In this document: positions 43,056-56,635 of the stretch, one piece after another
Layout of the letters: the number at the start of each line of letters is the position of its first letter
Numbering within the stretch: position 1 is the first letter of the stretch
Assembly: GCA_013423385.1 (NCBI GenBank)
Contig: BLZA01000030.1
Location: 1,071,168 to 1,135,167 of the forward strand
Direction of reading: 5' to 3'
Length of the DNA stretch: 64,000 nucleotides
Source: Naganishia liquefaciens
Lineage: Eukaryota; Basidiomycota; Tremellomycetes; Filobasidiales; Filobasidiaceae
Translations under genes and position numbers: made by a program
Notes under the pieces: model-generated
What the model was told of the DNA's origin: nothing
What the model saw: only the letters and a program-made list of their open reading frames with translations
Databases searched by the model: none

Positions 43056-46000
43056 ATGCCGGTGCACCCAGAAACCGTCAATCCGTTAGAAGCGACATCC
43101 AAATCGAGCACAGGCTGCAACCCATCATCGAGGGATCAACCGGCTCCGTTCGACGAGCTGGCGCAAGGAGCAGCGATGTCGTATGCACTCGAATCGTCAA
43201 GGGCTTCTTCTATGGTAGGAACCACTCGGGCCGGCTCGACTTCCGATTGCCAAGAACGCGCACGGGGAAGCCGCTTGATGACAGAACTGGGCCGTCAAAC
43301 GGAACCACTCAAGTCTCCCTCCTCGGAAGCTTCCAGAGAACGCACCGAAACTTCATCAGAATCATTTTCCGAAATTCAGGTGCTGCAGATTGGAGCCAAG
43401 GTGGAACCTCATCGACAATCTCTCGACGGCATACTCGCCATGATCGAAAGTGCCGTCTATCCGCATTGCGTTACCGCCAGCTCTCCTGCCGGCTCTGTCA
43501 GTTCACATACGCCATGCAATGGTTCCCGGCCACTGGAAAGGTCCTCAACATCAACAGACATGAAATCGCAAGAATCAGAGCGGACTGGAGAGGAAATATT
43601 GAGAGGGGAGATGGCTGGTACTGAACAGGTGGATGCGATCAAAGATTTACCGCAAGCGAACTCCGAGGGTTCAAACGATGCTAACCTATGCGATCAACTC
43701 ATTCAACCTCAGATAATGATTGGAGACCTTTGTGATGATGGTGCCGAAGAGGAGTCAAGAGGTGGTGCCGGGAAGGACGATCTTGCCGCACCTGAGCCGT
43801 TGCAAGCAGAGTCTCACACCGGGGACTTATCACACCTTCAAAGTTCTGAAACAGACATCATCCACCTCGACAGCAGGACAGGCACTGAACCCGTGGCCCC
43901 TTTCCGACATTCGACGAACATTACATCATCCTTAAGCGATGTGCCTCCTATCGTGGTCCCACCAGACATCGTCGAAATCAAGCCACAACAAACACAAAGT
44001 CGAGACCAAGTTGACCAGCCGGATCTTGCAGAAAGGGAACTGACTCCCAGAGATCGTTCGCCTACCCCATACGTATATACTGCTAAGACTGAATTGGTTC
44101 AAGAATCCGCGAAATCCATGCATTCTTTCCCTGCAAAGTGTGATCTCCCTTCGACTCCTCGTGCTGCCTATATCCCGGAGATCGGTAGTCGTTCTAGCTC
44201 GGAATGCGATTCAGACCAGGAAGCTGTGCAGGATCCAGCGTCGATGAGGTCGCGCTCGATGATGACAGGCACGCCTAGTGAGTCCAGCGACATTCTGTGT
44301 ATCCTTTGATTCGGATCGCACAACCTGATTATGTCGAGTTGCAGATCCAGACTGGCGCCCTGCCGACGTCCCAGTCACATCCAAAGTAGAGGCGAACCCA
44401 GAAGTCCTTGCGAAAATCGATGTCGCTGTCGCCACTCCACTCAGCCAGACGATGGAAATCGACTTAGTTCCTTTAAAGCCGGCGCCGCAGTCGGATTCGC
44501 GCGATCGCAGTTGCAATAATTCATCAACCGCCACAAGTCAAAAGGGCGTCGAGAATGAGCTCATTGTTCCTGATGTTTCCGCTTCAGACAAGCAGGCTAT
44601 CCCGTTGGTCCCGACAGTCATGGAAGAACAAGAACACATTGCTTCTCCTGTAACCGGTAACCTTGAAGCAGCACAAACGCTTGATAGCTTGCAGCATCAA
44701 GACGAGAGGCTTCCTGTGAAAATGATATTTATGGCCAGCAACATGCTATCCGCACAGTCACTGAATCGCACGCCACAAGGACGCGAGAGGCTTTCCTCAC
44801 AGATGACCGCTGCCAACACTATGCCTTCAGTCAGACTCTCAAGCGCAGAGAGCAGCTCCAAAGTGCAACGTATGCGCCAGAGGCGCTTTCCAGGAATATC
44901 CGAACCATTGGACTACTGCACGGGCAAGAGTCTCAAGCGTACTTGCACTTTGGCCGCCATTGAAGAGCTCGAACGACGAAAGAAAACTGAAATAGAACCC
45001 AAAAATACCAGACTGCCACGATCTTCTAGCCGGGATCATCTGAAAGGTCAAGGTCAGGGGTTGTCAAGATCGAAGCTGCGACGAACATTCAGCATGCCGA
45101 TACCGGAAAGTTCTGTCTTTTATAATACGATGAACGTCGTCCTTTCTCCATTGTCCGCGACTTCAACTGACCCCCGGCCAATCCTCATGCCACATTACCA
45201 GCATTTACAGTTGCAGGTCTCCCGTTCACATGCGTGTTTTGCTCCAGCGCAAGCGGGCGCAACCCAAGATTCAGGTTTTCAGAGCGCTTCATTGGTCAAA
45301 TCGATGGGGAACGGGCAGGGTGGAAGTGAGAAGGAGAATGCAAGCGTCGCGCGCGACAACGTACTCTCGCGCCGAGTAGACAGCATTACGGAAATTGCAG
45401 GAGGCAGCGAACAGCCAGCGTTGCATCTGGAACGAGCAAGAAAGTCTTCAGCTACAATGCCGCCCGATGTGAGCCATCTCAAGCTCTTGATTCCGTCCCC
45501 ATCTGACCGGAAGTCGCACAGTCAGGCAGACCTAAAGAGGAAGAGCGGCATTTTATTGCAGAATCTTCCTTTCCCCATAAACCGTCCGTCTCCAACACCG
45601 ACCACGTGCTCGAGAAGGCAGCTCAAGCTCGAGGACGACCCCTCGTCCCCTTCATAGTAGGAGCTCGACCATGAATCTAGCCTACCTCTCGACTGACTTC
45701 TGTTCCCGCAGAGGTTCAGGCGTCCGCGAACCCTCTCCTCATCGATCACCCTGAACCAAGAATCAAAGAATATTAGCTGGCCGCAATCAATGCATTCAAC
45801 ATTGCCCACTGACGTTGAACCGCATAGTAATGCTGCACGGTACAGTCTCCTTGCAGAAAACCCTGACTTCCATACGAATGAAGACAGAAAGCGCAAGGTA
45901 AGATTTTTCGCTTAGCCCATTCGCTGTCAACCATTTGCTGTTGACTGATGGTCAGCCGCGAATTCTCCAGCACTCTCCGAGAGATAGAGAAATTCGAGCA

Positions 46001-46738
46001 GTAAAGAAGCTGAAACAGCCCTTCAAATCGCCGATGCTCGTTCTAGATTCGGCGCCAAAGTATGCTTCTTCGCCGACCAAAGCGCCCGTGGAAAATGTTT
46101 CCACTCATATGGATTCACCAGCTACTCCACGCTCTAGCGTACCGTCGTCCGATGAGAGCGTTTGCGGCTATCCCGAAGCAGGCTCCAAGCTGGGTCCGCA
46201 AGGCCTCTATGCCAAACGAATCGTGACGGAACGCCTAGCCAACTCATTCTCAGCTCCCTTCTCTTCGCCTTTGAAACCGACAGAAGTTACACCTGTTTCC
46301 TTCGCGATGGCTCGCCATACGGCGCTCAAGCAGCAGAAGCGGCCCATAGGCGACTCTGACAATCAGCGATCGTTCACCATGACAGATATATCAGCTCTCG
46401 AGAAACGGAAGCATACTCTCCAACAAGCGATCAAGATTCATAATGCTCCGGAGGAGGAGGTCCGGCTTCGACACCTGATCTCGCAATGGCGGGACGCAGG
46501 AAGAGAAGTCACGGAATTGCTATTCGACGTCATCGCCAAACCCGAGCCTTCAGTGGCTGAAGAAGCCGTCTATCTGGATGAAGCTTCAACAGGTAGTGTC
46601 GACCTGGATCACCGATTGAGAACAGAGAAGAAAGAGGAAAGTGCAGTGGACTGGAATTACGGGACGATGTTGCGAACTTTGCAGGTAGATCCGCACTTGC
46701 TCGGCTGGGATGAAGAGGCAGAAGATTGGAGGAATTGA
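43056..46738 (+). CDS. Sfr1/Mei5-like recombination-repair protein (Swi5 partner), tentative
   Basis: Four exons: 43056-44298, 44345 to about 45644, about 45714-45897, 45956-46738 (1169 residues). Most of the chain is Ser/Glu-rich and disordered. The last 130 residues carry the useful signal: a coiled coil (ISALEKRKHTLQQAIK), then RHLISQWRDAGREVTELLFDVI with the W-R-x-A...E-L-F pattern of Sfr1/Mei5 C-terminal domains, and the ending YGTMLRTLQVDPHLLGWDEE. Sfr1 pairs with Swi5 to help Rad51/Dmc1 load on DNA. The protein is far longer than S. pombe Sfr1 (about 300 residues), by its N-terminal region. The exon 2-3 junction uses a weak GTCCCC donor and is the least certain splice. First in-frame ATG at 43056 taken as start. 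Confidence 0.72.
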
Positions 46739-46814
46739 ATGCTATTTAGGTTGCGCGTGGGAATGGCAGAGTACGGAGAACTATAGCACGCCGCCCGCCC
46801 GCTAGGCGACGGTT

Positions 46815-49800
46815 TTACTTGCGGCCCTTTCCTTTCGCCTTCACAACCTTGAAGCCGCCAAAGTCATTACCAGCTGCCTTGGGTTGCGTCTTGACAACTG
46901 CGCGAATAATGATTCAGAGCTTATTAAATAACCATGACATGAAAGCAGGTACTTACTGTCTGCAAGTGAATTGATTTTGGAGGGGACTTGGCTACCGCTC
47001 GCCAGGCGGTTCTGTGCATCGGCCTTCCGTTTGACGTAAAATTCTTGAGCGAATCGCCTGCCATCGAGCGTTGACGAGTTGGCGTATACACTGTCAGAAA
47101 TGATTTCCAGCTGTTCCGCTCTAGATGACGCTCCAGGTTCAACAGGGAAGGTGAGCAACATTTGGATGAATTCATCCACTAGGACAAGCGCTTCCGTCAG
47201 TATAAAGGATCTGCGGCGACGAGATGACATGTTGCCTACTGTTGACTTTCAGTCCCTTGAGGGACTCCTTGCACCAACGAATGAAATCCACCGAGGGGGC
47301 AATGTCGTCTAAATTGGCGGACTTAGAAGGCTTCGAGATGGATATGGAAGCCTTGGTGGAGCTCGCAGTCGCCGAGGGCGTTGAGGCCAGCTTGGGCTTT
47401 GGAGCCGCGCTAGGCGCGGCAGGGGCAGAAGGCTTCCCGCTTGCGCCAACCGTGCTCCAGGCTCCGCCAGACTGAGTGACAGGGCAAAGGGACAAGGAGA
47501 AGAAACAGGGTCCAGATGAGCAAAAAGCTCCGCGAGCGCGCCTCAATCACACTTACGTTCGAAGCCGCCTGAGTCGCAGCGAGATCAGCATATCCTCGCT
47601 TTCCCTGCGGTCCGGGAGCAGCGGGTGAAACAGCAGCCTTAGCCTGCGCAGCAGCCTTGGTTCGTCTCTGCTCTTCTTCCTGAATCTGCTTCAACGTCTT
47701 CTTGGGGACTGCATCGCTGGATCCCCAAACGGGTGCGGGCGATGCAGACGGTGTGGGGACACTGCCTGCACCTCCGGTCCTGCTTGGCAAGCCCCATGAC
47801 ACCGTCTGCGCAGACTCGGCATCAGCGCTGACATTGAATGCCGCGGAGGTGGTCTTGGCCAAGGCCGCCTTGGCTTTCGCTTCTTGCTTTCGCGACTCTG
47901 CAGCTTTCGCCTCGGCTTCTTGAATCTCTCGCAAAGTCGGACCGGCGGCAACCTTGGCCTTTTCATCCTCCTTGTTCGCCCATGGTGCGACGCTAGGTGT
48001 AGCAGCCGAAGGGCTTGCGACCTCGTTCTGGGCCGCGACAGGCTGGACGTCGGATGTAAAGCTCGCTTCAATCTCAGCAGCCCGCTCAGCGGCAGCAGCC
48101 ACCCTGGCTGCCTTCTTGCCCTTGACTTTGACCTTTACAGTCTCCTTGACAGCGGGAACCTCGATGGGCGCTGCGATTGCGATAGGTGCAACGGGTTCCA
48201 CCTGCACTTCGGCCTTTGGCTCGACGGGAGACGCGGGAGCGGAGGCATCGACAACGCGGCTTATATCTTCCGATGCTTGCGGCTGGCTCACGCTTTCACC
48301 GAGATCGGTGACGTTGAGTTCGGGAGCCGGCTGGACAACGGCTTCAGCCTGCACTGGGGACAAGACAGAGTCCACAATAGATGACTGCTCGATCGGAACC
48401 TGAGCCTCCTGGGGCACAGGCATTGCGGGGAAGGCAGGGTTCTGCAATTGTTGCTGCGACTGAATAATGGCAGATTGAGGCGTAGGCGTTCCGTGCCATG
48501 GTTGCATGCTGGCCATGGACTGGTATGGCGACTGCATTGGTTGTTGAAAGGGACTGGCGATGAAGCTCTGATGGGGCATCATATGAGGTCCTGGTCCCAT
48601 AGTCTGCGGCGCTCCCCATGGGGAATGAACCGCAGGTGGGATTTGGGCGAAAGGAGACTGGATTTGAGGAGATTCAAAGATAGATCGATTCTGGCCGTAT
48701 TGGGATTGCGGAAATCCTCCGTAAGCCTGCTGATGGTGCGTCTGCGGAACTTCTTGCTGAAGATTACCGCCGAAGGTAGCTCGACTCATCGCAGGAGAAG
48801 CAATCGTGTTCTCCCAAGCTGGTCGTCCATGTTGGATGACGGGAGATGATTGATAGCTTGCGGTCTGACCGAAAGGATCAAGCGCGCGATTGATAGTTGA
48901 CTGCGCAAAGGCAGGTGATTGCGTGGCGAACGCGCTTTCGGAACGAAGAGGTGTTTGTTGTCCGCTTCGAGGTGGTGAAGCGTTATTCAAGGATAGCTTG
49001 TTCAAAGAGTCGAACAAGTTAGCTTCTTGACCTTGCTGTTCGTTGACTTCCGGGGCAGACGGAGTCGCGATGGGCGGATTCGAAACGAGCTTCGGCAACG
49101 CTCGAGTCAGGAATGGCTCGGTTGCAGATCCTGTTTCCTCCTTGAGAATGGCAAGCGTTCTATAGCTGGACTCGTATTCGCGTCGAAGGGGGAGGTTGTC
49201 GGTGAAGTAACTCGCCGCAAACCAATTTTGCATGTTGGTCGCATCGAAAGGTCCTGCAGATACAACGTCAGATACAGCGTTCTCCGAATTACAGACTGAG
49301 CTTACCTTGCTGTTGACCTTGCGTATCAGTGTAATACCAGTTGACGGTATGAGGATCGGGGTCAAACGAGGAAGCGGGAGGCGCCCCCGCCGACGACAAG
49401 CCTGGCGGAGCTCCAGCGTCCGGTGCGGTCACTTGCTGGTCCCGCTGCTCGACTGGCGTAGCCGGTGGAATGACCATTGTCGATTCCGAATGCTGGTTGC
49501 CCTCTGCGGAATTGTCCTTGATCAGAGCGGAAAGGCCGGGCCGCTTCAAGGGCATCGTCAAATAGAGTGCCCGGCGAGATTCGGACCAATGCTTACCCTA
49601 TCCCCGGCTTCACGATCCGCCGCCTCCCTTTCTTGAGCGGCTGCTCGCCATCGTCCTTTGCCCCAGCCCGGGCCACCTCCGGTTGACGGAAGAATGCCGC
49701 TGTCATTTCGCTCGCGCCACTGGGTGACGGCAGGCGAGGCTGCGGCTCCATCCACAACATTTTCTGCAGAGGGCTTGTTGATAGCCGTGCCGCTAAAGCC

Positions 49801-50977
49801 AAGAACGCCTTCGAAGGTGCCGGAGGACGGCGCGGACCTAGGGTTCGCGCGCCAAGAGTTTTGTCCTCCGATAGCAGCGGGAACACGAGGTGAAGCTTCT
49901 ATTGCGGTTGCCAGAAATAAGCATGGATTTAGCAGCATATTCCACGCGAGAGACGTACCAGCCTCGGGGATATCCCTTCGCATTGTTCCCCTCAGATTTC
50001 GACGTTCGCCGGTCAAGGTGGATCGATCTCCTCGTCCTGCGCCATACGTAGGCTCGGCCGTAGAGGGGTCCCTCGATCTACCTCCTGGAGTCCAGGGAGT
50101 CCGTTCAGTTGCAGCCACGCCCCCGGCGGCCCTTCGCTCCTCGTGTCCCGCAGAAATGTAGTCGGATCCTCCACCAGCACCGCTAGGCGTGTATCGTGAG
50201 GCGGAGACGCCCCCGCCAAAGGCACCGCCCTCGCCTCGACCGAAACCTCGCCCGCCCGGAGTTCTAGGCTCGCTTCCGTTGGCGAGATGACCGTTTCGGC
50301 GACCGGACAAGCCAGATGCGAGAGAAGAGTCTGATCGATCGGCGTGCGCAGGTTGACGACGAATGGGGTTTGCGAAAAGCTAGTTGGGAAAGCGTAAGTA
50401 TGGCTCATGAGCAGGCATTCGCTGGACTTACCTTTTTCTCCTCGATAGTCCACTCTACGAGACCCATCGGAAGTCCGGCCTTGTCGCTGAGAATGATGGG
50501 AGTGATTCCCCCGTCTTCCGTCCCGGCGCTCCCCGAATTATTGCTCCGATGCGAAGCCCATTCCGTCAATTCGAGGGGTCGCTCCTTGATCTTGTCTTCG
50601 TCAAACAATGCCAGCATGGTCTCCCGCGAATACCGGAACGGTCTTGCCATATTATCAACGCCAGTCGATGAACCATTGACAGCATCTGCGAGCTGGACAG
50701 CCCCTGTTGCCATGCTTGAAGGGAAATTCTCATTTCGTGGAGATGCAATCTGCGAATATGATTGCCCAAGAGAATTGGTATGACCGTTCTGTGCGGATAC
50801 GGCTCCTCCCTGTCTTGCGCCGGGCAGTGGGAATCCAGCGAGTCCGGTATAGTCTTCTTTTTGCGAACTCGGTGGCAGCTGACCTGTCGAGGTGCCGGAA
50901 GTGGTGGATCCCCCCGTTGGAGGACCGTTAGGTTTCTTGAGCCATGCAGGCGCGAATTGCATAGATGCTGAAGTCAT
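46815..50977 (-). CDS. SMY2: GYF-domain protein, Smy2/Syh1/GIGYF type
   Basis: Adaptor that binds proline-rich ligands and links mRNA repression/decay and COPII-related traffic. Eight exons on the minus strand: 50977-50432, 50379-49959, 49898-49597, 49543-49306, 49253-47557, 47471-47240, 47178-46957, 46897-46815 (1246 residues). The N-terminus has FRYSRETMLALFDE, the 4EHP/eIF4E-binding-like YxxxxLL region found in GIGYF proteins. The GYF domain is complete and split by an intron: NWYYTDTQGQQQ then GPFDATNMQNWFAASYFTDN. A Gln/Pro-rich segment and an Ala/Lys/Glu-rich coiled coil (TLREIQEAEAKAAESRKQ) follow. The C-terminus VDFIRWCKESLKGL, MDEFIQMLLTFP, and the ending NDFGGFKVVKAKGKGRK match the conserved family tail. 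Confidence 0.95.
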
Positions 50978-51695
50978 CTGAATTGGCAAAGGGCGTAAGA
51001 CAAAGTTTAAGAACTCAAGGTCAAAGGAGGAACGAACCTTTCGAGAGTTTGTGTTGTGAGATGCAGAGTTGTATCGTGTTTCGCCAGAGAAGACGCAAAG
51101 AAATGTAGTGTGCGATATGAAGCAGTCAGAATGCTGTATGCCTTGCAGAAACAGGAAGGAAGCACGGATGACTGTACTACCGGAGTGATCGCTATGGCCC
51201 AACGGCAAACGGAACAGGTGGGAGAATGAAGATGCGAAGTGATCGCGACGAAGTTGCGCTTAGATAATTCCTTGTCAATGGGCAAAAGCGCGTACGTGCC
51301 TCTTCATGTGCCATGTGCTTCATGAGCCTCATCGGTCTTCGCGACATTCTCCAAGTTCCGTTAAAGAAGGCTGAAGGCGTTCTGAAAGCTGTCTGAAATG
51401 AACGACGATGTCATGTAACAGGATGCCAAACCCTAATATACAATCCGACCTAAAAGGCGGCTCTATTCATTACAATGTGATTGGCGGCAAAAATACAGCC
51501 AGCTCCCGCTCTATTATCTTGAATGCGTGGCTTTGTTGACGAGAAAGTAAGACGTGCTTCGGCGCGCCGCATAACGCGATTGCAGCTATGCAGCCAGGAA
51601 GGTTTTGGTATATCGTCCATGCAGTGTGGGTAATCTCGAGGTGATTGGTGTTGTCAGAAACAGACTCGACCTTTCTCGCTTTTTCTTGCTGTTCA
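50978..51695. other. intergenic, GYF gene promoter and KRE6 3' region
   Basis: About 720 bases between the GYF gene start and the KRE6 stop, same strand. No other gene is seen. Confidence 0.45.
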
Positions 51696-54600
51696 TCAGC
51701 AAGTATCCTGTATGTAAGAAAAAGAAGGTCAAAGCCTGTCTATTCTGAGGCTCGCAAGCACTGACGATCAATCTATTCTTTGGGAAGCTTGTCTCGCCGG
51801 TGACTTGTTCCCACGTGGTCTATCAAGAGTGAATCAACAACCGCCCGAACCAAGCGCTTATGGCTCAGCCTGAGAAGTCTTACGAGATTGGGATTGGTGT
51901 ATGCTTCCGGATATCTGCGGATGGCCGGGAAGCTTGTGAGATTATGGGATTACAGAACGCCGACACCAAGCTCACCGCGCGATGTATGCTTGAGTTGGCC
52001 TGTCCGCCGGATCGCAGCCGATATTTATGGCCGCAGGATCCTCTGTAGGGAGAGTCAAAGAAATTGTCAGTGTCGGAAAGGATAAAAAGCTCCTGTATGG
52101 CATCGTTTCAATCGCTACTTACGGTACACGCGCACCCAATCAACCAGCATACTAAGGAAAGTATTGGATAAACACGAGCCCTTCTCGCGCTGAGAGGGAA
52201 AAAACTTACTGCACAGGCCATTGCGATTCAAGACCATCCCAGCTGCAAACGCGAACGCAATCGGGCATCATCAGCGTCTGACGTCCTAGTCCTTCCATAC
52301 AATATTGCGCAAAGGCTAGCTTACTCGATGGCACCAAAGTTTTCGGAAATTCCGAGGTTCAGGATTATATACCTGAAAAATCACGTCAGTACCTGGACAA
52401 GGCCGCGACGACCGCAACATACATAGGCTCATCCGGAATAGGCCGTTGTCCGACCTGCGCCACTGCGTTTGCTGCCATCGCTAGTGGTGCGAAGAGGAGA
52501 TGAATCAACATGTCAATTGATGAAGTGAACGATAGTTACTAACCTGATCCCCGAACCGTCCACGAGCGCTTGTTATCACTTGCCCATGTAATATAACCAG
52601 CGCTGTGACAAAACTGTTTTCAGTGTTGGCGCCTTACCTGGCCCAGGTGGACTACGTACTCTCCAGGTGCGTATTCGAAGCCGTAAACGGATAGACATCC
52701 GGTTTCGCCAGTGCTACAAGTCCTAGTCAGGTTTCCGGATTCTTCGAGCCTCTGGTAACATACTAGCAATTCTGATCTGTGGTTACCAACCCTGAAGTGG
52801 ACTGCTGGTAAATTCCGCCTTGGTACGGATTTAAATGAGTGGTGTCTTCAGCGTAAATGGTGTATTCTCCGCTGTCGTTTTTGAACTGGTAATGCGGGTT
52901 GAAAGGGGCCCATTGTGCTGACTGGGATACATGGCCGATCAAGGTTTCGGCATCCACTTGAGCTTCGAAGACGTCAATTTCCGGTGCCGATCGTCCTACC
53001 CAGGAGCCGTCGGGATTTTTCGGGCCCGGGTGAGTGAGATCATTCTCGCACGTGCAGCGTGAAAGCCGTTGGCCTGGAAGATACGAAAGGGTATTGTCGT
53101 AGCTGGGATCACCTTCCGTGAATGCGACCGCGGGTTCACCTGCGCCGCCAGAGTCAGCGCCTTGGGTAAATAATTGCTGAACAGTTCCCGCTTGACTCAC
53201 CGTTGAGCGACTGATTCCGTAGAGTACCGACATCACACTAATCACCTCGATTGTCAGCGAGAGTACTGTAAGGAAATTGCTTGTCACTCGCAGCTTACCT
53301 GATTATAGCTATATGGCCAGAGACCGTCCGTCGTTCCGGCATATCCCGCCCGAGCGAGATTTCCCAGCGTCCATAGAGCGGGCCAAAGACCGTAAACATC
53401 GTTGGTCCCCGGCAAACTGACAGATGCGACCAGATCTGATGCGAACGATAGCACATGTCAATCAGGATACACCGACGACAAGCTCGTTCAACTCACAGCC
53501 GCCGGTGAAGCAGAATTTATTCCAAGTAGTCATCAGACCACCTGTAAAGTTCAAGTTGTGATTGAGCTCTTTCGACAATGTGATTTTCAAGTATCCATTC
53601 TCCGTTGTAAGGGCGCGCGGATCATACCACTCCAAATTGTTGGTGACGTGGTAGTGATAATCCTCTGCTGTCCAGTAAGGATCATCGCCATCGTAAAATG
53701 TCCTACCGTCGGTATTAAATTCGTCTGAGAAGACGAGATTCCACGCCGCGCCGGTTTCGAATGACGTGTGGGTGTACGCGTCCTGCGGAGTGTCCGGATC
53801 GATCAATCCAAAATGACCAATGACATCGGGAACTTGCCCTGAACCGTTTACGCCACCGATATTATATGATCCGAGCCATGTCGTGGTATGCTTGTCCACC
53901 TGAGAGCTGATGATCGGATAGCCCGCAAATAGCGTGACAAGGCCCAGCACCAGTAATGCCATACAGCCCAGGTTACCGAGACCTCGCGGACTGAAGAGAT
54001 AAGCGACATGCCCGGCGACAGTCTGTGATCGTTTCCCTGGACGTTCCTCGCCAGCAAGCTCGTGCAGATAATCGTCGTCATCGGGACCGTCGTTTGCCAG
54101 TTCCGATACGTCCAGAGGCAGAGCATACGGCCCATCAAGCGCCGACAAGCTTCTTGTATTGGCCTCGCGGCCCATAGCGAGCTTTGAGCCGAAAGTCGCA
54201 AATGAAATGTCTTCGTCCGTATATTGGCCATAGTCTTCTCGTTCTTTTCTGCCGAGACTGGCACCGCCTGCTCCAGCGAAGTGGCTGGTCATTAATGCTT
54301 CTCCCAGACGTTCCTGCGAAGACATTCGGCTGTGTAAGGCAGGCCTCGAGCCTTCCGCTTGATCATATTTCGGCCCTTGTCCCCAGTTATCTTTGACGCC
54401 GAAGCCAGTTTCAGAAGTCCAACTTGGAGTCGGTGAGTGCTGGGTGACTCCAGACCAAATAGAAGGAGTGCGATCGTGCGAGAGCCCAAGGTCCTGAGTA
54501 TTCACTGATATCGGCGGATACATGTGGGCGCCCAATGTGGGATTTGCTGAAGCCGCATCATGCGTGACATATGATGGCGCAGAGGACGCGTAGCTTGCTC

Positions 54601-55285
54601 TAGACGATCGTCCGTCACGATTCCCGATATCGGCATCGAAGAGCCCGGTGCCGTCACTGGAAGGCGCATAAGAACTGCCTGCGCCGAATCCAAGACCCGT
54701 TTTCGCCTTTGCGGGCATTTTTTGCGGATAACCTCGCGCATCGAACGCAGCGGCGCGTTCCGGTTTGACTGCCCCTCCCAGCGGAGCGCTTGTGGGTGTA
54801 TTTGTGCCAACAGATGTCCGTGAAGGGTAGAGCATGCGTTCACTTCCACTCATGCGGTATCCTCTGCCTTTTGCATTCTCCTTCCATTTACCCGTGTCGC
54901 CTTCATCTTCAGTGCTATCGTCCTCGCTGGCATTGCCGCGTTCGTAGTCGTTCATGAGAGGTGTCGTGATTCTTGCTCGAAGGCTGCGGGATGAAGTGTC
55001 TCCTCCAGAACCGATGTTTGGACTTGTTCCTGTCGATCGGCCATATGAGTCGGACGGTGTTAATCCTGCTGCTGTAGACGCCGCAGACGCGCCAGTGGTG
55101 TAAGCTTGAGACTGCGATAAATGCCGTGAGTCTGACTGCCGAGGGGTAGAGGGGATTCTTGGTGTTCGATCGGGCTGTCCGAGACCAATGCCTGTTCCAT
55201 CCTGATTTGACGGATCCGCTTCAGGATTGGGCGAAAAGGCCATGTACTTGTGAGCCTTGGAGGTGAGATTGCGCAGGGAAGGCAT
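51696..55285 (-). CDS. KRE6: beta-1,6-glucan synthesis protein, GH16-like, Kre6/Skn1 type
   Basis: Type II Golgi/ER membrane protein needed for cell-wall beta-1,6-glucan. Fourteen exons on the minus strand: 55285-53497, 53435-53299, 53237-53201, 53139-52764, 52713-52660, 52602-52544, 52480-52423, 52372-52325, 52242-52210, 52151-52123, 52042-51976, 51914-51884, 51819-51766, 51707-51696 (927 residues). A long Ser-rich cytosolic tail precedes one membrane anchor ([21 protein letters not shown]). The GH16-like lumenal domain has [40 protein letters not shown], and the catalytic-site motif [10 protein letters not shown]. It ends [18 protein letters not shown] and a final DTC, the usual Kre6 terminus. 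The last coding exon is only 12 nt. In-frame codons continue upstream of 55285 to about 55408 without an ATG, so a 5' exon may be missing. Confidence 0.95.
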
Positions 55286-56635
55286 GGCGCTGGTGTCGTT
55301 CCAATTGTTCAGGCTGTTGCTCCAAGAATGCTGCGTATTGGAATGATTGATGGAAAACGGCCTACGTTTCAGTTTGAAACGAGCATGCGCCTTCGGCAAG
55401 CTCGACAACGGGCTGCGGTTGTGGTGTGGGTATCGTTATTTCTACAGTGTTTTTGATGATCCCAAGCTGATGGCGAGTTTGTCTACAGAGGGACCCCTGA
55501 AGAGGATAGTTGCAACGTGCTGTTCGTCGAATTTCACGTTCGAAGTCTTGTACAGCGCAGGGTGTCTTCAGACAAAACGATCGGCGGGATCAATACATTC
55601 AATAAACGGCCAGACGCGTCTTGAGCTTCCGACGTGTTCCATGGTTCCTGGGCCAGATCCACATATATAGATCCATGAATCTATATGAAGAGCCTGGTCA
55701 GAAGATCGCGGTCGCACCGCGACGTTCAAGACCTCGTGCCATGCCAATTGCTCCATCCCCTCGTCGGGCTCTAATATTTGGTGACTGCCCGCAAGATACA
55801 TCCATCCTCGACTGGCAGCTAGCCTATGCGCGGCGATCCAGGGCGTCTACTTGCTGATAGTATTTTGACTGGCGGGGAGGCCAAATATCGAGACTGAACA
55901 TGGCGAAGCGCGCTGCGAATGCTTGGACCGCAGGGGCAGTGTTTCACGCGGATCTCAGCTACCCGGCAGAGACCTCCGACTGGCCTTAGCTTAATCACTC
56001 TTCCAGCAAGCCGTCATAGATAGACCTGACTTTGAGAAGATATCGGCGGACATAGGCCACATGGGAGCATCGGCGCCGGCGCCGGCAGCTGAGGGACGCC
56101 CATCTCATCGCGATCACTTCAATCGATACAGTAGTGCGGCAGCTTGATATACTAGTCTATCGCTGAGAAACGGTTGATCAATATTCTACGGTTTCCATCA
56201 GCGGTCAGAATCTGTTGTTCCAGAACGTTGGAAGAACGCTGAGAGAACTCTGCAAATACAGCATTGTCTGAGAAGGCCAGGCAGAGTTGCTGGTAGAGTC
56301 CCGAACAGAGCGATGTTCCTTTGAACGGCCGCGAAAGGAGGTGTAGAAGAATTGCTCAAATCGGTAAGCAAGACGGCGGAGTTGGACCCATTAGGAGTCC
56401 TTTGATGTCCTAAAAGTTGCAGACCTGCTATATAATCCGTTCGCATAGCATAAACCATTCAGTGCACCCGCCTATCACAGCCATCTTCGACCATATATTC
56501 CTGCGGTCTCCTCTTAGGTTACGGCAATCGCAGATTAAGGCGGCAGATTCGACCACCCATCTCTCCACTATTACAGATTCTTCGTGCGCGGCTGTCGAAA
56601 AGGAACGCAAGCGGTTGCTCCGAGCCTTGCCGACT
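55286..56635. other. long divergent intergenic region
   Basis: About 1350 bases, the largest gap in the window, between KRE6 and the 21-exon gene. It holds a 22-bp near-perfect palindrome and otherwise no gene, RNA or repeat that I can support. Confidence 0.5.
55665..55686. repeat. 22-bp interrupted palindrome
   Basis: Arms ATATAGAT and ATCTATAT are exact inverted copies around a CATG core, with a single mismatched base pair. It sits in the shared promoter and could be a binding site or a cruciform-prone spot. Confidence 0.6.
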
